A stretch of DNA of 64,000 bases, taken from assembly GCA_021325375.1 (NCBI GenBank), contig JAJPHG010000039.1, forward strand, positions 34,390 through 98,389, written 5' to 3'. This stretch comes from Alphaproteobacteria bacterium (GTDB taxonomy: Bacteria > Pseudomonadota > Alphaproteobacteria > Micropepsales > Micropepsaceae). Below, one piece after another: positions 1 through 8,610 of the stretch. The notes beneath the pieces are model-generated. The model searched no databases. It had not been told where the DNA came from and was given only the letters and a program-made list of their open reading frames with translations. Numbering within the stretch: the first letter of the stretch is position 1; each line of letters opens with the position of its first letter. The position numbers were made by a program, and so were the translations under genes.

Positions 1-708
1 GGCCGTCTGCATCCGCTCGACGAGCGTGGGTGCGCGCGGCGGCGCGATGGTTTGCGCCCTGCCATAGGCAAAACCGACGCCACCGATGCGGTCGAACCAG
101 GCGGCGCGTCCGAAATCGTAGCCTCCGGGTGCTGCCGGTCCCGGCGGCGGCATCAGGACGGCGGTGACGCGGATCCAGTTGCCGGGCACGAGCGCGTCGT
201 TCGCGGCGCGGATGGAGACGCGCACCTTTGCCGGCACCGCGGCACGCAGGCGCGGCGCGTTCAGCTCCGTCAGCACCACGCGCATGCCCTTGCCGTGCGC
301 CTGCACGGATTCGACCAGGCCTTCGAGCGCTACAGGGCCGGTCTTCCTCGCCAGCACGGGTGCTGCGACGCGTTCGCTGCGGAACGCGGCATGCGCGAAG
401 CCGAGCGACAGCGCCGCCACCGCGGCGAGGAGCACCCTGAGCGCGGTATTGGCCGAGCGGATCGCGAGGGCGGCGCACAGCACGCCCGCCGCGACGCACG
501 ACGCGGCCGTCGCCGCTGAAGGCTCGAAGGGGACCGCGAAATAGACCGCGATGCCGGCGCCGAACCCCGCCGGCAGCCAGAGCGGCCAGCGCTCGCGCTC
601 GGCGAGGAAATGCGCAGGGACCGCGCGCCAGGCCGCGCGCAACGACGGCGCGAAGCGTGAAGCGCCCGGCATCGCGCGCCGGACCGTGATCGACGGACCT
701 ACCACCAT
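1..708 (-). CDS. comEC: ComEC/Rec2 family DNA-uptake channel protein, N-terminal part (runs off the left edge)
   Basis: The ORF track omits this gene because it has no stop inside the window. I read it on the minus strand from ATG at 708 to base 1, 236 codons in one open frame. The N-terminus has two hydrophobic stretches (about residues 44-58 and 66-105). After them comes the DUF4131-type segment typical of ComEC N-termini, including [12 protein letters not shown] and GGVGFAYG. ComEC forms the inner-membrane channel for single-stranded DNA during transformation. It is divergent from gltX with a 66-bp gap, an arrangement I know from other alphaproteobacteria. The competence domain and the metallo-beta-lactamase-like domain lie outside the window, so functionality cannot be judged. 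Confidence 0.8.
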   Translation of the reverse strand, partial: MVVGPSITVRRAMPGASRFAPSLRAAWRAVPAHFLAERERWPLWLPAGFGAGIAVYFAVPFEPSAATAASCVAAGVLCAALAIRSANTALRVLLAAVAALSLGFAHAAFRSERVAAPVLARKTGPVALEGLVESVQAHGKGMRVVLTELNAPRLRAAVPAKVRVSIRAANDALVPGNWIRVTAVLMPPPGPAAPGGYDFGRAAWFDRIGGVGFAYGRAQTIAPPRAPTLVERMQTA

Positions 709-774
709 GGGAACGGGCCTGCTAGAAGCCCCTCGCAACCACGGCCGCCCAACGCCGGCCCATACAACCTTACC

Positions 775-2157
775 ATGACCGAGACAAAGAAACCCGTCCT
801 GCGTTTCGCGCCCTCGCCCACCGGCATGCTGCATATCGGCGGCGCGCGCACCGCGCTCTTCAACTGGCTCTATGCCCGCCATACCGGCGGCACGTTCCTG
901 CTGCGCATCGAGGACACCGACCGCGAGCGCTCCACCCCCGAAGCGGTCGCCGCGATCCTGGGCGGCCTGGAATGGATGGGCCTCGATTGGGACGGCCAGA
1001 CCGTCTACCAGTTTGCCCGCGCCGGACGGCATCGCGAGGTCGCCGAGCAGCTTCTCAGCCAAGGCAAGGCCTATCGCTGCTTCGCCAGCGCCGAAGAGCT
1101 CGAGGAGATGCGCAACAAGGCGCGCGCGGAAGGAAAGCCGCCGCGCTACGACGGCCGCTGGCGCGACCGCGATCCGAACGAGGCGCCCGCCGGCGCGCCG
1201 TTCGTCATCCGCCTGAGGGCGCCGCAAACCGGCGAGACCATCGTGCACGACGTCGTGCAGGGCGACGTGCGCTTCGGCAACGACCAGCTCGACGACATGG
1301 TGCTTTTAAGGAGCGACGGCACGCCGACCTACATGCTCGCGGTCGTGGTCGACGATTTCGACATGGGGGTCACGCACGTCATCCGCGGCGACGATCACCT
1401 GAACAACGCCGCGCGGCAGCTGCAGATCATCCGCGCGATGGGTTGGCCCGAGCCGATCTACGGCCACCTGCCGCTGATCCACGGGCCCGACGGCGCGAAG
1501 CTGTCCAAGCGCCACGGTGCGCTCGCCGTGGAGGCCTATCGCGACATGGGCTATCTGCCCGAGACGATGCGCAACTACCTGCTGCGGCTGGGCTGGAGCC
1601 ATGGCGACGACGAGATCATCCCGACGGCGCAGGCGATCGAGTGGTTCAATCTCGAGAACATCGGACGCAGCCCAGCGCGCCTCGACTTCAAGAAGCTCGA
1701 CAACCTCAACGCCCACTACATCCGCAGCCTCGACGACCGCGTGCTCGCTGAGATGATCGCGCGCACGCGCGCGCTCAGCCCGACGGCGATGACGCGCCTC
1801 GTCGCCGCGATGCCCGGATTGAAGGAGCGCGCCAAGACGATGGTCGAGCTTGGCGAGGCGGCAGAGTTCCTGTTCACCGACGGGCCGCGCGAGCTGGACG
1901 AGGCGGCGCGCAAGAACATCGCGCCGGAGACGATCGCCAGGGTGCTGCCCAAGCTCGAAGCGACGGACTGGACGGCGCCTGCCCTGGAGGCCGCCGCGCG
2001 CGCCTTCGCAGATGCGGAAGGAATCAAGCTTGGCCAGGTCGCCCAACCCCTAAGGGCGGCACTGACCGGCAAAGCCGCCTCGCCGCCGCTTTTCGACATG
2101 ATGGCAGTGCTGGGGCGGGAAGAATCTCTTGTCCGATTAAGGGCTTATGCCAAGTGA
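775..2157 (+). CDS. gltX: Glutamate--tRNA ligase
   Basis: Class I aminoacyl-tRNA synthetase that charges tRNA-Glu (some alphaproteobacterial paralogues also misacylate tRNA-Gln). The Rossmann-fold signature [14 protein letters not shown] is at residues 10-23, with HIGG as the HIGH motif. KLSKR, the KMSKS equivalent, is near residue 242. At 460 aa it has normal family length. ATG 775 follows directly on the divergent comEC promoter region and no strong Shine-Dalgarno is visible. gltA follows 105 bp downstream on the same strand. Alphaproteobacteria often carry two GluRS paralogues, so which one this is cannot be told here. Confidence 0.95.
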   Translation: MTETKKPVLRFAPSPTGMLHIGGARTALFNWLYARHTGGTFLLRIEDTDRERSTPEAVAAILGGLEWMGLDWDGQTVYQFARAGRHREVAEQLLSQGKAYRCFASAEELEEMRNKARAEGKPPRYDGRWRDRDPNEAPAGAPFVIRLRAPQTGETIVHDVVQGDVRFGNDQLDDMVLLRSDGTPTYMLAVVVDDFDMGVTHVIRGDDHLNNAARQLQIIRAMGWPEPIYGHLPLIHGPDGAKLSKRHGALAVEAYRDMGYLPETMRNYLLRLGWSHGDDEIIPTAQAIEWFNLENIGRSPARLDFKKLDNLNAHYIRSLDDRVLAEMIARTRALSPTAMTRLVAAMPGLKERAKTMVELGEAAEFLFTDGPRELDEAARKNIAPETIARVLPKLEATDWTAPALEAAARAFADAEGIKLGQVAQPLRAALTGKAASPPLFDMMAVLGREESLVRLRAYAK

Positions 2158-2196
2158 GGCCGTTGTCGCCCGGCGCACGAAAAACGCGCAAAAGTG

Positions 2197-2226
2197 ATGA
2201 CGGCGTTAACCGAACTGGCGTATGAT
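2197..2226 (+). promoter_or_regulatory. Candidate promoter of gltA
   Basis: ATGACG (2197-2202) and TATGAT (2221-2226) are separated by 18 bp and resemble sigma-70 -35 and -10 boxes. A start near 2233 would lie downstream of the GTG/ATG used in the ORF track at 2194, which supports placing the gltA start at 2263. Assigned by eye only. Confidence 0.4.
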
Positions 2227-2262
2227 TGTGCAGTGCAAAACAATGCGAGCAGGAGCACAGGG

Positions 2263-3570
2263 ATGAAGCAGAGCAAGCTGAAACCGGCAGGCAAGGCGAC
2301 GCTGATCTACGAGAACAAATCCTTCGAGCTTCCGACCTTTTCGGGCACCGAAGGACCCAACGTCCTCGACATCCGCAAGCTCTACGGCGACGCCGACGTC
2401 TTCACCTACGATCCCGGCTTCACCTCGACGGCGAGCTGCGAGAGCGACATCACCTTCATCGACGGTGACAAGGGCATCTGCCTCTATCGCGGCTATCCGG
2501 TGGACCAGCTGGCGCAGCAATCGACCTTCCTGGAGGTCTGCTATCTCCTGCTGCATGGCGAGTTGCCGAGCAAGGAGCAGTGCAAGACCTTCACCCATTC
2601 GATCACCATGCACACCATGGTGCACGACCAGATGTCGACCTTCTTCCGCGGCTTCCGCCGCGACGCGCACCCGATGGCGGTGATGTGCGGCGTGGTCGGC
2701 GCGCTCAGCGCCTTCTATCACGACTCCACCGACATCAACGATCCGCGCCAGCGCGAGATCGCGAGCCACCGCCTGATCGCCAAGATGCCGACGATCGCGG
2801 CCATGGCCTACAAGTACACGATCGGCCAGCCCTTCGTGTATCCGCTGAACAATCTCGGCTACACCGAGAACTTCATGCGCATGACGTTCTCGGTCCCGGC
2901 CGAGGAGTACAAGGTCAATCCGGTGCTCGCGCGCGCGCTGGACGCGATCTTCATCCTGCACGCCGATCACGAGCAGAACGCTTCCACGTCGACGGTGCGG
3001 CTCGCGGGCTCGTCGGGCGCCAATCCCTTCGCCTGCATCGCCGCCGGCATCGCCTGCCTGTGGGGCCCCGCGCATGGCGGCGCCAACGAGGCGGCGCTCA
3101 AGATGCTCGAGCAGATCGGCTCGGTCGACCGCATCCCGGAGTTCATCAAGCGCGCCAAGGATCCGAACGACAATTTCCGCCTGATGGGCTTCGGCCACCG
3201 CGTCTACAAGAACTACGACCCGCGCGCCAAGGCGATGCAGGCCCAGACCCATGCGGTCTTGGAAGAGGTCGGCCATGGCGACGACCCGATCCTGAAAGTG
3301 GCGATGGAGCTCGAGCGCATCGCGCTGCAGGACGACTATTTCGTCTCCAAGAAGCTCTATCCCAACATCGACTTCTATTCCGGCATCACGCTGAAGGCGC
3401 TGGGCTTCCCGACCAGCATGTTCACGGCGCTGTTCGCGCTCGCGCGCACCGTCGGCTGGATCGCGCAGTGGGGCGAGATGATCGAGGACCCGGCGCAGAA
3501 GATCGGCCGCCCGCGCCAGATCTATACGGGCGCGGCAAAGCGGGACTACGTGCCGCTGGCGAAAAGATGA
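2263..3570 (+). CDS. gltA: Citrate synthase
   Basis: Type I hexameric-type citrate synthase that condenses oxaloacetate and acetyl-CoA at entry to the TCA cycle. Motifs seen: [13 protein letters not shown] near residue 232 and [14 protein letters not shown] near residue 309, which carry active-site histidines of the family. I moved the start from the track's 2194 to ATG 2263 because AGGAG sits 7 bp upstream at 2251-2255 and [14 protein letters not shown] is a natural N-terminus. This gives 435 aa, the usual length. It follows gltX and ends in a palindromic repeat shared with the convergent lpxB. Confidence 0.95.
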   Translation: MKQSKLKPAGKATLIYENKSFELPTFSGTEGPNVLDIRKLYGDADVFTYDPGFTSTASCESDITFIDGDKGICLYRGYPVDQLAQQSTFLEVCYLLLHGELPSKEQCKTFTHSITMHTMVHDQMSTFFRGFRRDAHPMAVMCGVVGALSAFYHDSTDINDPRQREIASHRLIAKMPTIAAMAYKYTIGQPFVYPLNNLGYTENFMRMTFSVPAEEYKVNPVLARALDAIFILHADHEQNASTSTVRLAGSSGANPFACIAAGIACLWGPAHGGANEAALKMLEQIGSVDRIPEFIKRAKDPNDNFRLMGFGHRVYKNYDPRAKAMQAQTHAVLEEVGHGDDPILKVAMELERIALQDDYFVSKKLYPNIDFYSGITLKALGFPTSMFTALFALARTVGWIAQWGEMIEDPAQKIGRPRQIYTGAAKRDYVPLAKR

Positions 3571-3572
3571 GT

Positions 3573-3709
3573 CCACCCTCCCCTTGCGGGAGGGTCGACA
3601 ATTTGCGAGCGCAGCGAAGCAAATTTCGGGGAGGGGTATTCGCCTAGGCGTTGACCCCTCCCCGAAAAATGCTTCGCATTTTTCGACCCTCCCTCAAGGG
3701 GAGGGTCGG
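3573..3709. repeat. Intergenic palindromic element, CCCTCCCC family, copy 1
   Basis: Between convergent gltA and lpxB. Two outer arms (CCACCCTCCCCTTG... and ...CAAGGGGAGGGTCG) enclose inner arms GCAAATTTCGGGGAGGGG and CCCCTCCCCGAAAAATGC. A near-identical copy lies at 19569-19706. The lpxB stop codon (3694-3696) is inside the element, so the last lpxB codons derive from it. It could act as a bidirectional transcription stop. That is inference from position and fold. Confidence 0.85.
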
Positions 3710-4863
3710 TTCGTTCCCACAAACTCCAATATCGCCCGCGCCGCGCGCAGGCTCGGCGCCTCGCCGCCTTTGCCGAGCATCACGGCCGCCTCGTCGAGAT
3801 CGGCGCGCTCGTGGAGCGCGGCGCCTTTGTCGGTCAAGAGCTCGATGACCGCATCCGACAGATTCTGCGGCGTGCAGCGCGACTGCACGAATTCCGGCAC
3901 CGCCTCACGGCCCAGAAGCACGTTGACCAGCGTGATGTAGCGCACGTTCATGATGAGAGACGCGAGCGCGTAGGTGAGCGAGCCCACCCTGTAGCCCACC
4001 ACCATCGGCGTGCCGGCGAGCGCGAGCTCGGTCGTCACGGTCCCAGACGCCGCCAGCGCGGCATCGGCCGCATCGAAGGACGCATATTTCTCGTCGTCGT
4101 TTTCCAGAAGGACGAGCGGCGCCGGCCAGTCCTGCGTCGCCGCGCGGACGCGCGCCGCGACATGCGGCACCGTGGGCAGGACCGTGATCAATCCCGGCAC
4201 GCGCGCGGCGATCTTCGCGACCGCGTCGCGAAAGACAGGAAGGATGAAGCGAATCTCGCTGGTGCGGCTGCCGGGCAGCACCGCGAGCAGCTTCGCGTCC
4301 GCGGCGATGCCGTGCCGGACGCGAAACCCGGTGCCGCCCGTCATGCGCGCCGCGCGCTCGATCACAGGATGGCCGACGACGATGGAGCGCAGGCCGTAGC
4401 GCTCGAAGAACGGCGCCTCGAACGGCAACAGCGCGAGCACGAGGTCGAAATAGCGCGCCATCTTCCGCGCGCGATAGGCGCGGCTCGCCCAGACCTGGGG
4501 CGCGACATAGTTGATCGTGCGGATGGTGGGATCGATGCGCTTGAGGCGCTGCGCGATGCGATGCGTGAAATCCGGGCTGTCGATCAGCACCACCGCGTCG
4601 GGACGGGTCAGAAGCGCGAAATCGCTCGCCTCGCGCACACGGCGCAGGATCGCGGGAATGCGCGGCACCACCTCGCGCAGCCCCATCACCGCCGTGGTGT
4701 CGAGCGGATAGAGGCTTTTCAGGCCTTCGGCGCCCATCGCGGGGCCGCCGACGCCGGTGATCTCGACATCGCCGTCCGACGCCTGCTTCAAACCCGCCAT
4801 CAATTGCGCGCCGAGCAGGTCGCCCGACGGCTCGCCGCAGACGAGCATCAGCCTCGCCGTCAA
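3694..4863 (-). CDS. lpxB: Lipid-A-disaccharide synthase
   Basis: GT19 glycosyltransferase that joins UDP-2,3-diacylglucosamine and lipid X to form the lipid A disaccharide at the inner-membrane face. The N-terminus LMLVCGEPSGDLLGAQLM is diagnostic, and the 389-aa length is normal. The start in the track is TTG at 4863, which overlaps the lpxI stop as TTGA. An ATG five codons further in (4848) is the alternative start. Last gene of the lpx-fabZ series on the minus strand. The stop falls inside a repeat element, so the C-terminal GTNRPSP tail is probably not conserved. Confidence 0.93.
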   Translation of the reverse strand: MTARLMLVCGEPSGDLLGAQLMAGLKQASDGDVEITGVGGPAMGAEGLKSLYPLDTTAVMGLREVVPRIPAILRRVREASDFALLTRPDAVVLIDSPDFTHRIAQRLKRIDPTIRTINYVAPQVWASRAYRARKMARYFDLVLALLPFEAPFFERYGLRSIVVGHPVIERAARMTGGTGFRVRHGIAADAKLLAVLPGSRTSEIRFILPVFRDAVAKIAARVPGLITVLPTVPHVAARVRAATQDWPAPLVLLENDDEKYASFDAADAALAASGTVTTELALAGTPMVVGYRVGSLTYALASLIMNVRYITLVNVLLGREAVPEFVQSRCTPQNLSDAVIELLTDKGAALHERADLDEAAVMLGKGGEAPSLRAARAILEFVGTNRPSP

Positions 4864-5693
4864 CGCGGCACGCCCACGAGGAACAAGCCGAGCTTGTCGG
4901 CCTCTGCGACCACCGCGTCACGGTCGACGATCAGCGCGCCGCCCGCTTCGACCGCGATGCCGGCGAGCCATACCGCATGCGCATTGCGCACGGTTTGGAC
5001 GCCGACGACAGGGAGATCGGTCTTGCCGTCCTGGATCGGCTTGGGCGCCTTCACCAGCACGCCGCGCGGCTTGCCTTTCGCGCCGCGGAAATGCTCCGGC
5101 AGATGCGCCACGCGCGCGATCGTCGCGTCGGTGCCTTCCGCGGCTTCGACGGCGAGCGGGAGCCCGGCGCAGACGATGGCCGCCTGCCCCACGTCGAATT
5201 CGCCCATGGCGCGCGCGATCTCGAAGGCGAGCACGATGTCGCTCGCGTTCTCGGGATTGGGCATCACGCGTCCCATGACGCCCGGCTTGGCGATGAGATC
5301 GGGCGCGGCCTCGGCGGCACCCACGACGCGCAATCCCTCGCGCTCGAACATGTCGACCACCGCGCGCAAGAGCGCGTCGTCGCCCCTGAGCGCGGCCGCG
5401 ATCACGCGAGGTGCCGCGAGCATCGCTTTCGTGTCCAGCTTGATCTCGGAGAATTTCGGGCGCTGCACTTTGCCCGCCAGCGTCACGTCCGAGCAGCCAT
5501 GCGCCTTGAACGCCTTCATCGCTCGGCCCAGCTCGCCCAGCGCCACGCTCTCATGCGGAAACTCTTTCGCCCATTCGTCCGTCATGCCGGCGAGCACCAG
5601 CACGAAGACGACCCGCCCGCCGGCGCGCGCGCTCATCGCGATGGCGCGCGGCAGCTCGCCGCCGCCCGCGATGATGCCGAGCGCGCCGGTCAT
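4860..5693 (-). CDS. lpxI: UDP-2,3-diacylglucosamine pyrophosphatase LpxI (DUF1009)
   Basis: LpxI hydrolyses UDP-2,3-diacylglucosamine to lipid X in alphaproteobacteria, replacing the unrelated LpxH. The protein opens with [19 protein letters not shown], the family's N-terminal nucleotide-fold signature. It contains [30 protein letters not shown] near the C-terminal domain junction and ends in a [22 protein letters not shown]-like segment. I trimmed the track's 312-aa ORF to ATG 5693, which overlaps the lpxA stop as ATGA and gives 277 aa. Its position between lpxA and lpxB is the usual alphaproteobacterial order. Confidence 0.92.
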   Translation of the reverse strand: MTGALGIIAGGGELPRAIAMSARAGGRVVFVLVLAGMTDEWAKEFPHESVALGELGRAMKAFKAHGCSDVTLAGKVQRPKFSEIKLDTKAMLAAPRVIAAALRGDDALLRAVVDMFEREGLRVVGAAEAAPDLIAKPGVMGRVMPNPENASDIVLAFEIARAMGEFDVGQAAIVCAGLPLAVEAAEGTDATIARVAHLPEHFRGAKGKPRGVLVKAPKPIQDGKTDLPVVGVQTVRNAHAVWLAGIAVEAGGALIVDRDAVVAEADKLGLFLVGVPR

Positions 5694-6502
5694 TCGTCCG
5701 CGTCCGCGCGCGCGCGGCGGCGGGCAAGGCAGATCGGCCGCTTGGCGGGCGCGAGGATGAAATCCGCGATCTCGCCGACTTCGGCGACGTCCGCCCATTT
5801 CGCCTTCGCGGCCCGGGCGCGATCCGCCATCGAGCCTTCGCTGTCGAGGAAGATGAGCTTGAACGCGGCGCGCAAGGCGTTGATCGAGGCGCGCGGCAGT
5901 CCGCGGCGCTTCAGCCCGATCAGGTTCAGCCCGCCGAGCTCGGCGTGGTCACCGGCCGCGATGCCGTAAGGGATCACGTCGGTGTTGACGCCGGTCACGC
6001 CGCCGATCATCGCGCCCTTGCCCACGCGGCCGAACTGCTGCACGGCGGAGAGCCCGCCCATGATCACGCCGTCGCCGATCTCGACATGGCCGCCGAGCTG
6101 GGCGCCGTTCGCGAAGGTCACGCCGTCGCCGACATGGCAGTCGTGACCGACATGGCTGTAGGCCATGAAATAGCCGCTCCGCCCGACGCTGGTGAGCCCG
6201 CCGCCGCGCGCGCTTCCCAGGTTCATCGTCACATGCTCGCGGATGACGCAATCCTCGCCGACGGTGAGCCTGGCCGCGGGCGCGTCGTCGCCGCGGATCT
6301 GCGCCACGCCGCCCAGCACCGCGCCCTGATGCAGCACGCTGCGCGCGCCGATGCTGGTGTGTCCCAGGACGCTCGCGTGGCCGAGAAGACGCACGCCGTC
6401 GCCGAGCACGGCGTTCGCGCCCACGATGCAGAACGGACCGATCTCGACGCCCGCGCCCAGCCGCGCGCCGTCCTCAACCACCGCCGTTGGATGAACTGTC
6501 AT
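5690..6502 (-). CDS. lpxA: Acyl-ACP--UDP-N-acetylglucosamine O-acyltransferase
   Basis: First committed acylation of lipid A synthesis: transfers a 3-hydroxyacyl chain from ACP to UDP-GlcNAc. It is a left-handed beta-helix protein with hexapeptide repeats (for example [19 protein letters not shown]). [13 protein letters not shown] carries the catalytic histidine region. Start chosen at ATG 6502 ([12 protein letters not shown]). The track uses GTG 6508 two codons upstream. Either start lies inside the 3' end of fabZ, so the two are translationally coupled. The stop overlaps lpxI (ATGA). 270 aa, normal length. Confidence 0.94.
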   Translation of the reverse strand: MTVHPTAVVEDGARLGAGVEIGPFCIVGANAVLGDGVRLLGHASVLGHTSIGARSVLHQGAVLGGVAQIRGDDAPAARLTVGEDCVIREHVTMNLGSARGGGLTSVGRSGYFMAYSHVGHDCHVGDGVTFANGAQLGGHVEIGDGVIMGGLSAVQQFGRVGKGAMIGGVTGVNTDVIPYGIAAGDHAELGGLNLIGLKRRGLPRASINALRAAFKLIFLDSEGSMADRARAAKAKWADVAEVGEIADFILAPAKRPICLARRRARADADE

Positions 6503-6962
6503 TTTCACCGTCGAAGATCATGGCGCTGAACTCCGCCTCCGCGCAGAGCTCGGTGCCCACGAAAGCCTGGCCCTCGAAGCGCCAGACCGGGCCGCGGTGG
6601 CGCAGCGCCTTCACCGGAAAGCGCAGCATGTCGCCGGGGCGCACGGGCTTGCGGAACCGCGCCTTGTCGATGGTCATGAAATAGACGCGCCGCGAAGGGC
6701 TCGGATGCCCCAGCGAATGGACGACGAGCGCGCCCGCGGTCTGCGCCATCGCCTCGACGATGAGCACGCCCGGCATCACCGCGAATTCGGGGAAGTGCCC
6801 CTGGAAATGCGGCTCGTTGAAGCTCACCGCCTTGTGGCCGACGGCGCTCTCGAACGGGACGATGTCGCTCAGCCGCTCGACGAACAGGAACGGCGCGCGA
6901 TGGGGGAGGAGCCTCTTGATGTCCTCCACGTCCAGCGTCAGGTCGGAGGCGGTCTTGTCCAT
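6474..6962 (-). CDS. fabZ: 3-hydroxyacyl-ACP dehydratase FabZ
   Basis: Dehydrates 3-hydroxyacyl-ACP in fatty-acid elongation and competes with LpxA for the same substrate pool. Hot-dog fold markers: [14 protein letters not shown] and [20 protein letters not shown], containing the catalytic His and Glu. I use ATG 6962 ([19 protein letters not shown]) rather than the track's 7025. It overlaps the lpxD stop as ATGA and gives 162 aa, the usual size. The 3' end overlaps lpxA by about 29 bp. The lpxD-fabZ-lpxA order is widely conserved in proteobacteria. Confidence 0.95.
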   Translation of the reverse strand: MDKTASDLTLDVEDIKRLLPHRAPFLFVERLSDIVPFESAVGHKAVSFNEPHFQGHFPEFAVMPGVLIVEAMAQTAGALVVHSLGHPSPSRRVYFMTIDKARFRKPVRPGDMLRFPVKALRHRGPVWRFEGQAFVGTELCAEAEFSAMIFDGENDSSSNGGG

Positions 6963-7984
6963 CACGTCTTCTTCTTGTTGTCCCGTTGCGCCAACATCTT
7001 CACCGCTGCCATCTCCCGTGCCCATTCCCTTATCGGCTTGGCCGGCATGCCGCCATAGTCCTGGCCGCCCGGAAGATAGCCGATGATGCCGGCACGCGCC
7101 GCGAGCCTTGCGCCGTCTCCGATGCGGACGTGGTCGGCGATCCCGACCTGCCCGCCCATTATCACGAAATCGCCGATCTCGCAGCTTCCCGCGATCCCGG
7201 CATGGCCGGCGATGACGGCGTGCCTGCCGATCTTGGTGTTGTGCCCAATCTGCACCAGATTATCAATCTTGGTTCCCTCGCCCACGACCGTGTCGCCGAG
7301 CGCCCCGCGGTCGATCGCGGTGCACAAGCCGATCTCGACCCGGTCCTGCACGATCACGCGGCCGAGTTGCGGGATTTTGACGTGGCCCTTGGAGCTGGAG
7401 GCGAAGCCGAAGCCCGGTCCGCCGATCTGGGCGCCGGGAAGGATCAGGATCTCGTCGCCGATATAGGCGTGACTGATCGAGACGTTGCTGCCGATCTCGC
7501 AGTCGCGCCCGATCGCGACCCCGCGCGCGATCACCGTATTGGGGCCGATCCTTGTGCGCGCGCCGATCTCGACGTCCGGGCCGAGCACGACGCCCGGCGC
7601 GAGAACGGCGTCTTCGCCGATGCGGGCCGTGGAGTGGATGGCCTCGGCTTGCGCCCACTGCGCCAGTCCGGACTGCGGATAGAAGAGCGTTGCCGCCGCC
7701 GCGAAGGCATGCTGCACCGAGGCGCAAGGAACGGCGACGCAGCCTTGCGGCGCGGCGCGCTTCTCGTTCTTCGAGACGAAGCAGAACCCGGCCTGCGTGC
7801 TCGCGAACTGCTCGGCCGCGCCCGCGCCGGTGAAGAAGCTGAGATGAGCCGGTCCCGCGCCGTCGAGGCTGGCGATGTCGTGCACCAGCGCGTCGCCGTC
7901 GGCGGGCGCGCCTGCGCCGGCGACTTCGCAGATCCGCTTTAAGCTGAACGGTCCCTTGTTGTCGTAGAAACGCGGGTCGGCCAT
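6962..7984 (-). CDS. lpxD: UDP-3-O-acylglucosamine N-acyltransferase
   Basis: Adds the second (N-linked) 3-hydroxyacyl chain in lipid A synthesis. An N-terminal uridine-binding domain (about 1-100, [18 protein letters not shown]) is followed by a long hexapeptide-repeat beta-helix (about 105-310). [20 protein letters not shown] holds the conserved histidine region. The C-terminal helix ends in a basic NKKKT tail. 340 aa. It follows skp by 25 bp and overlaps fabZ (ATGA). Confidence 0.95.
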   Translation of the reverse strand: MADPRFYDNKGPFSLKRICEVAGAGAPADGDALVHDIASLDGAGPAHLSFFTGAGAAEQFASTQAGFCFVSKNEKRAAPQGCVAVPCASVQHAFAAAATLFYPQSGLAQWAQAEAIHSTARIGEDAVLAPGVVLGPDVEIGARTRIGPNTVIARGVAIGRDCEIGSNVSISHAYIGDEILILPGAQIGGPGFGFASSSKGHVKIPQLGRVIVQDRVEIGLCTAIDRGALGDTVVGEGTKIDNLVQIGHNTKIGRHAVIAGHAGIAGSCEIGDFVIMGGQVGIADHVRIGDGARLAARAGIIGYLPGGQDYGGMPAKPIREWAREMAAVKMLAQRDNKKKT

Positions 7985-8009
7985 GCGAGCCCTACCGGTG
8001 CTTGCGTCC

Positions 8010-8606
8010 CTATTGCTGGGGCTGCTGCTGCTGCTGCTGCTGGACCATGCCCGGCGGCGGCGGCACGAGCTCCACCTTGAGCGAGGGCAGCTTCGCGTCC
8101 AGGCGCTGCACGGCGACGCGGGTGATGTCGAGCGTGGGATCGGTGCCCATCAGGACCATCTGCTTGTCGACGAGGAGATTGGCGTGGCGCTCGACCATGA
8201 TGCCCTGAAGGATCGGGCCCAGCGTCTGCTCGATCGTCATGCGCGCCTTGATGAAGCCGCCCTGGATCAGGCTCTGCTTCTTCTGCGCCAGGCCCTGAAG
8301 GCCGGCTTCCTTGGCCTGGAAATCCTTGATCTTGCGCGACTTCACGTCGGCCGAAAGGATCGCGAGCTGCTGCTTCAGCGCGTCTCCCTCGCGGTGCAGC
8401 GCCGCACCCTGGCCCCTGAGATCGGCTTCAGCCTGCTGGCTGTAGGCGTTGACCTGACGCACCACGTCCTGGCCGACCTTGGATGCGCGCAGCACCTCGG
8501 ACCTGTCGATGACGAGGAGCCTGGGCTCCGGCGTCGCGGCATGCGCGGCGAAACCGAGCGTGAGCGCGGCGACCGCCGCAAGGAGCGAAAGCGATTGCTT
8601 AGTCAT
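8010..8606 (-). CDS. skp: OmpH/Skp-family periplasmic chaperone
   Basis: Periplasmic holdase that delivers unfolded outer-membrane proteins to BamA. I place the start at ATG 8606 ([23 protein letters not shown], a clear signal peptide cleaved near residue 24). The track's start at 8657 lies inside bamA. The middle is charged and helical, as expected for the coiled-coil tentacles. The C-terminus ends in a glutamine run ([12 protein letters not shown]) encoded by a CAG tract, unusual for the family. The start is 4 bp after the bamA stop, so the two are coupled. 198 aa, typical for alphaproteobacterial OmpH. Confidence 0.85.
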   Translation of the reverse strand: MTKQSLSLLAAVAALTLGFAAHAATPEPRLLVIDRSEVLRASKVGQDVVRQVNAYSQQAEADLRGQGAALHREGDALKQQLAILSADVKSRKIKDFQAKEAGLQGLAQKKQSLIQGGFIKARMTIEQTLGPILQGIMVERHANLLVDKQMVLMGTDPTLDITRVAVQRLDAKLPSLKVELVPPPPGMVQQQQQQQPQQ

Positions 8607-8610
8607 TGGT

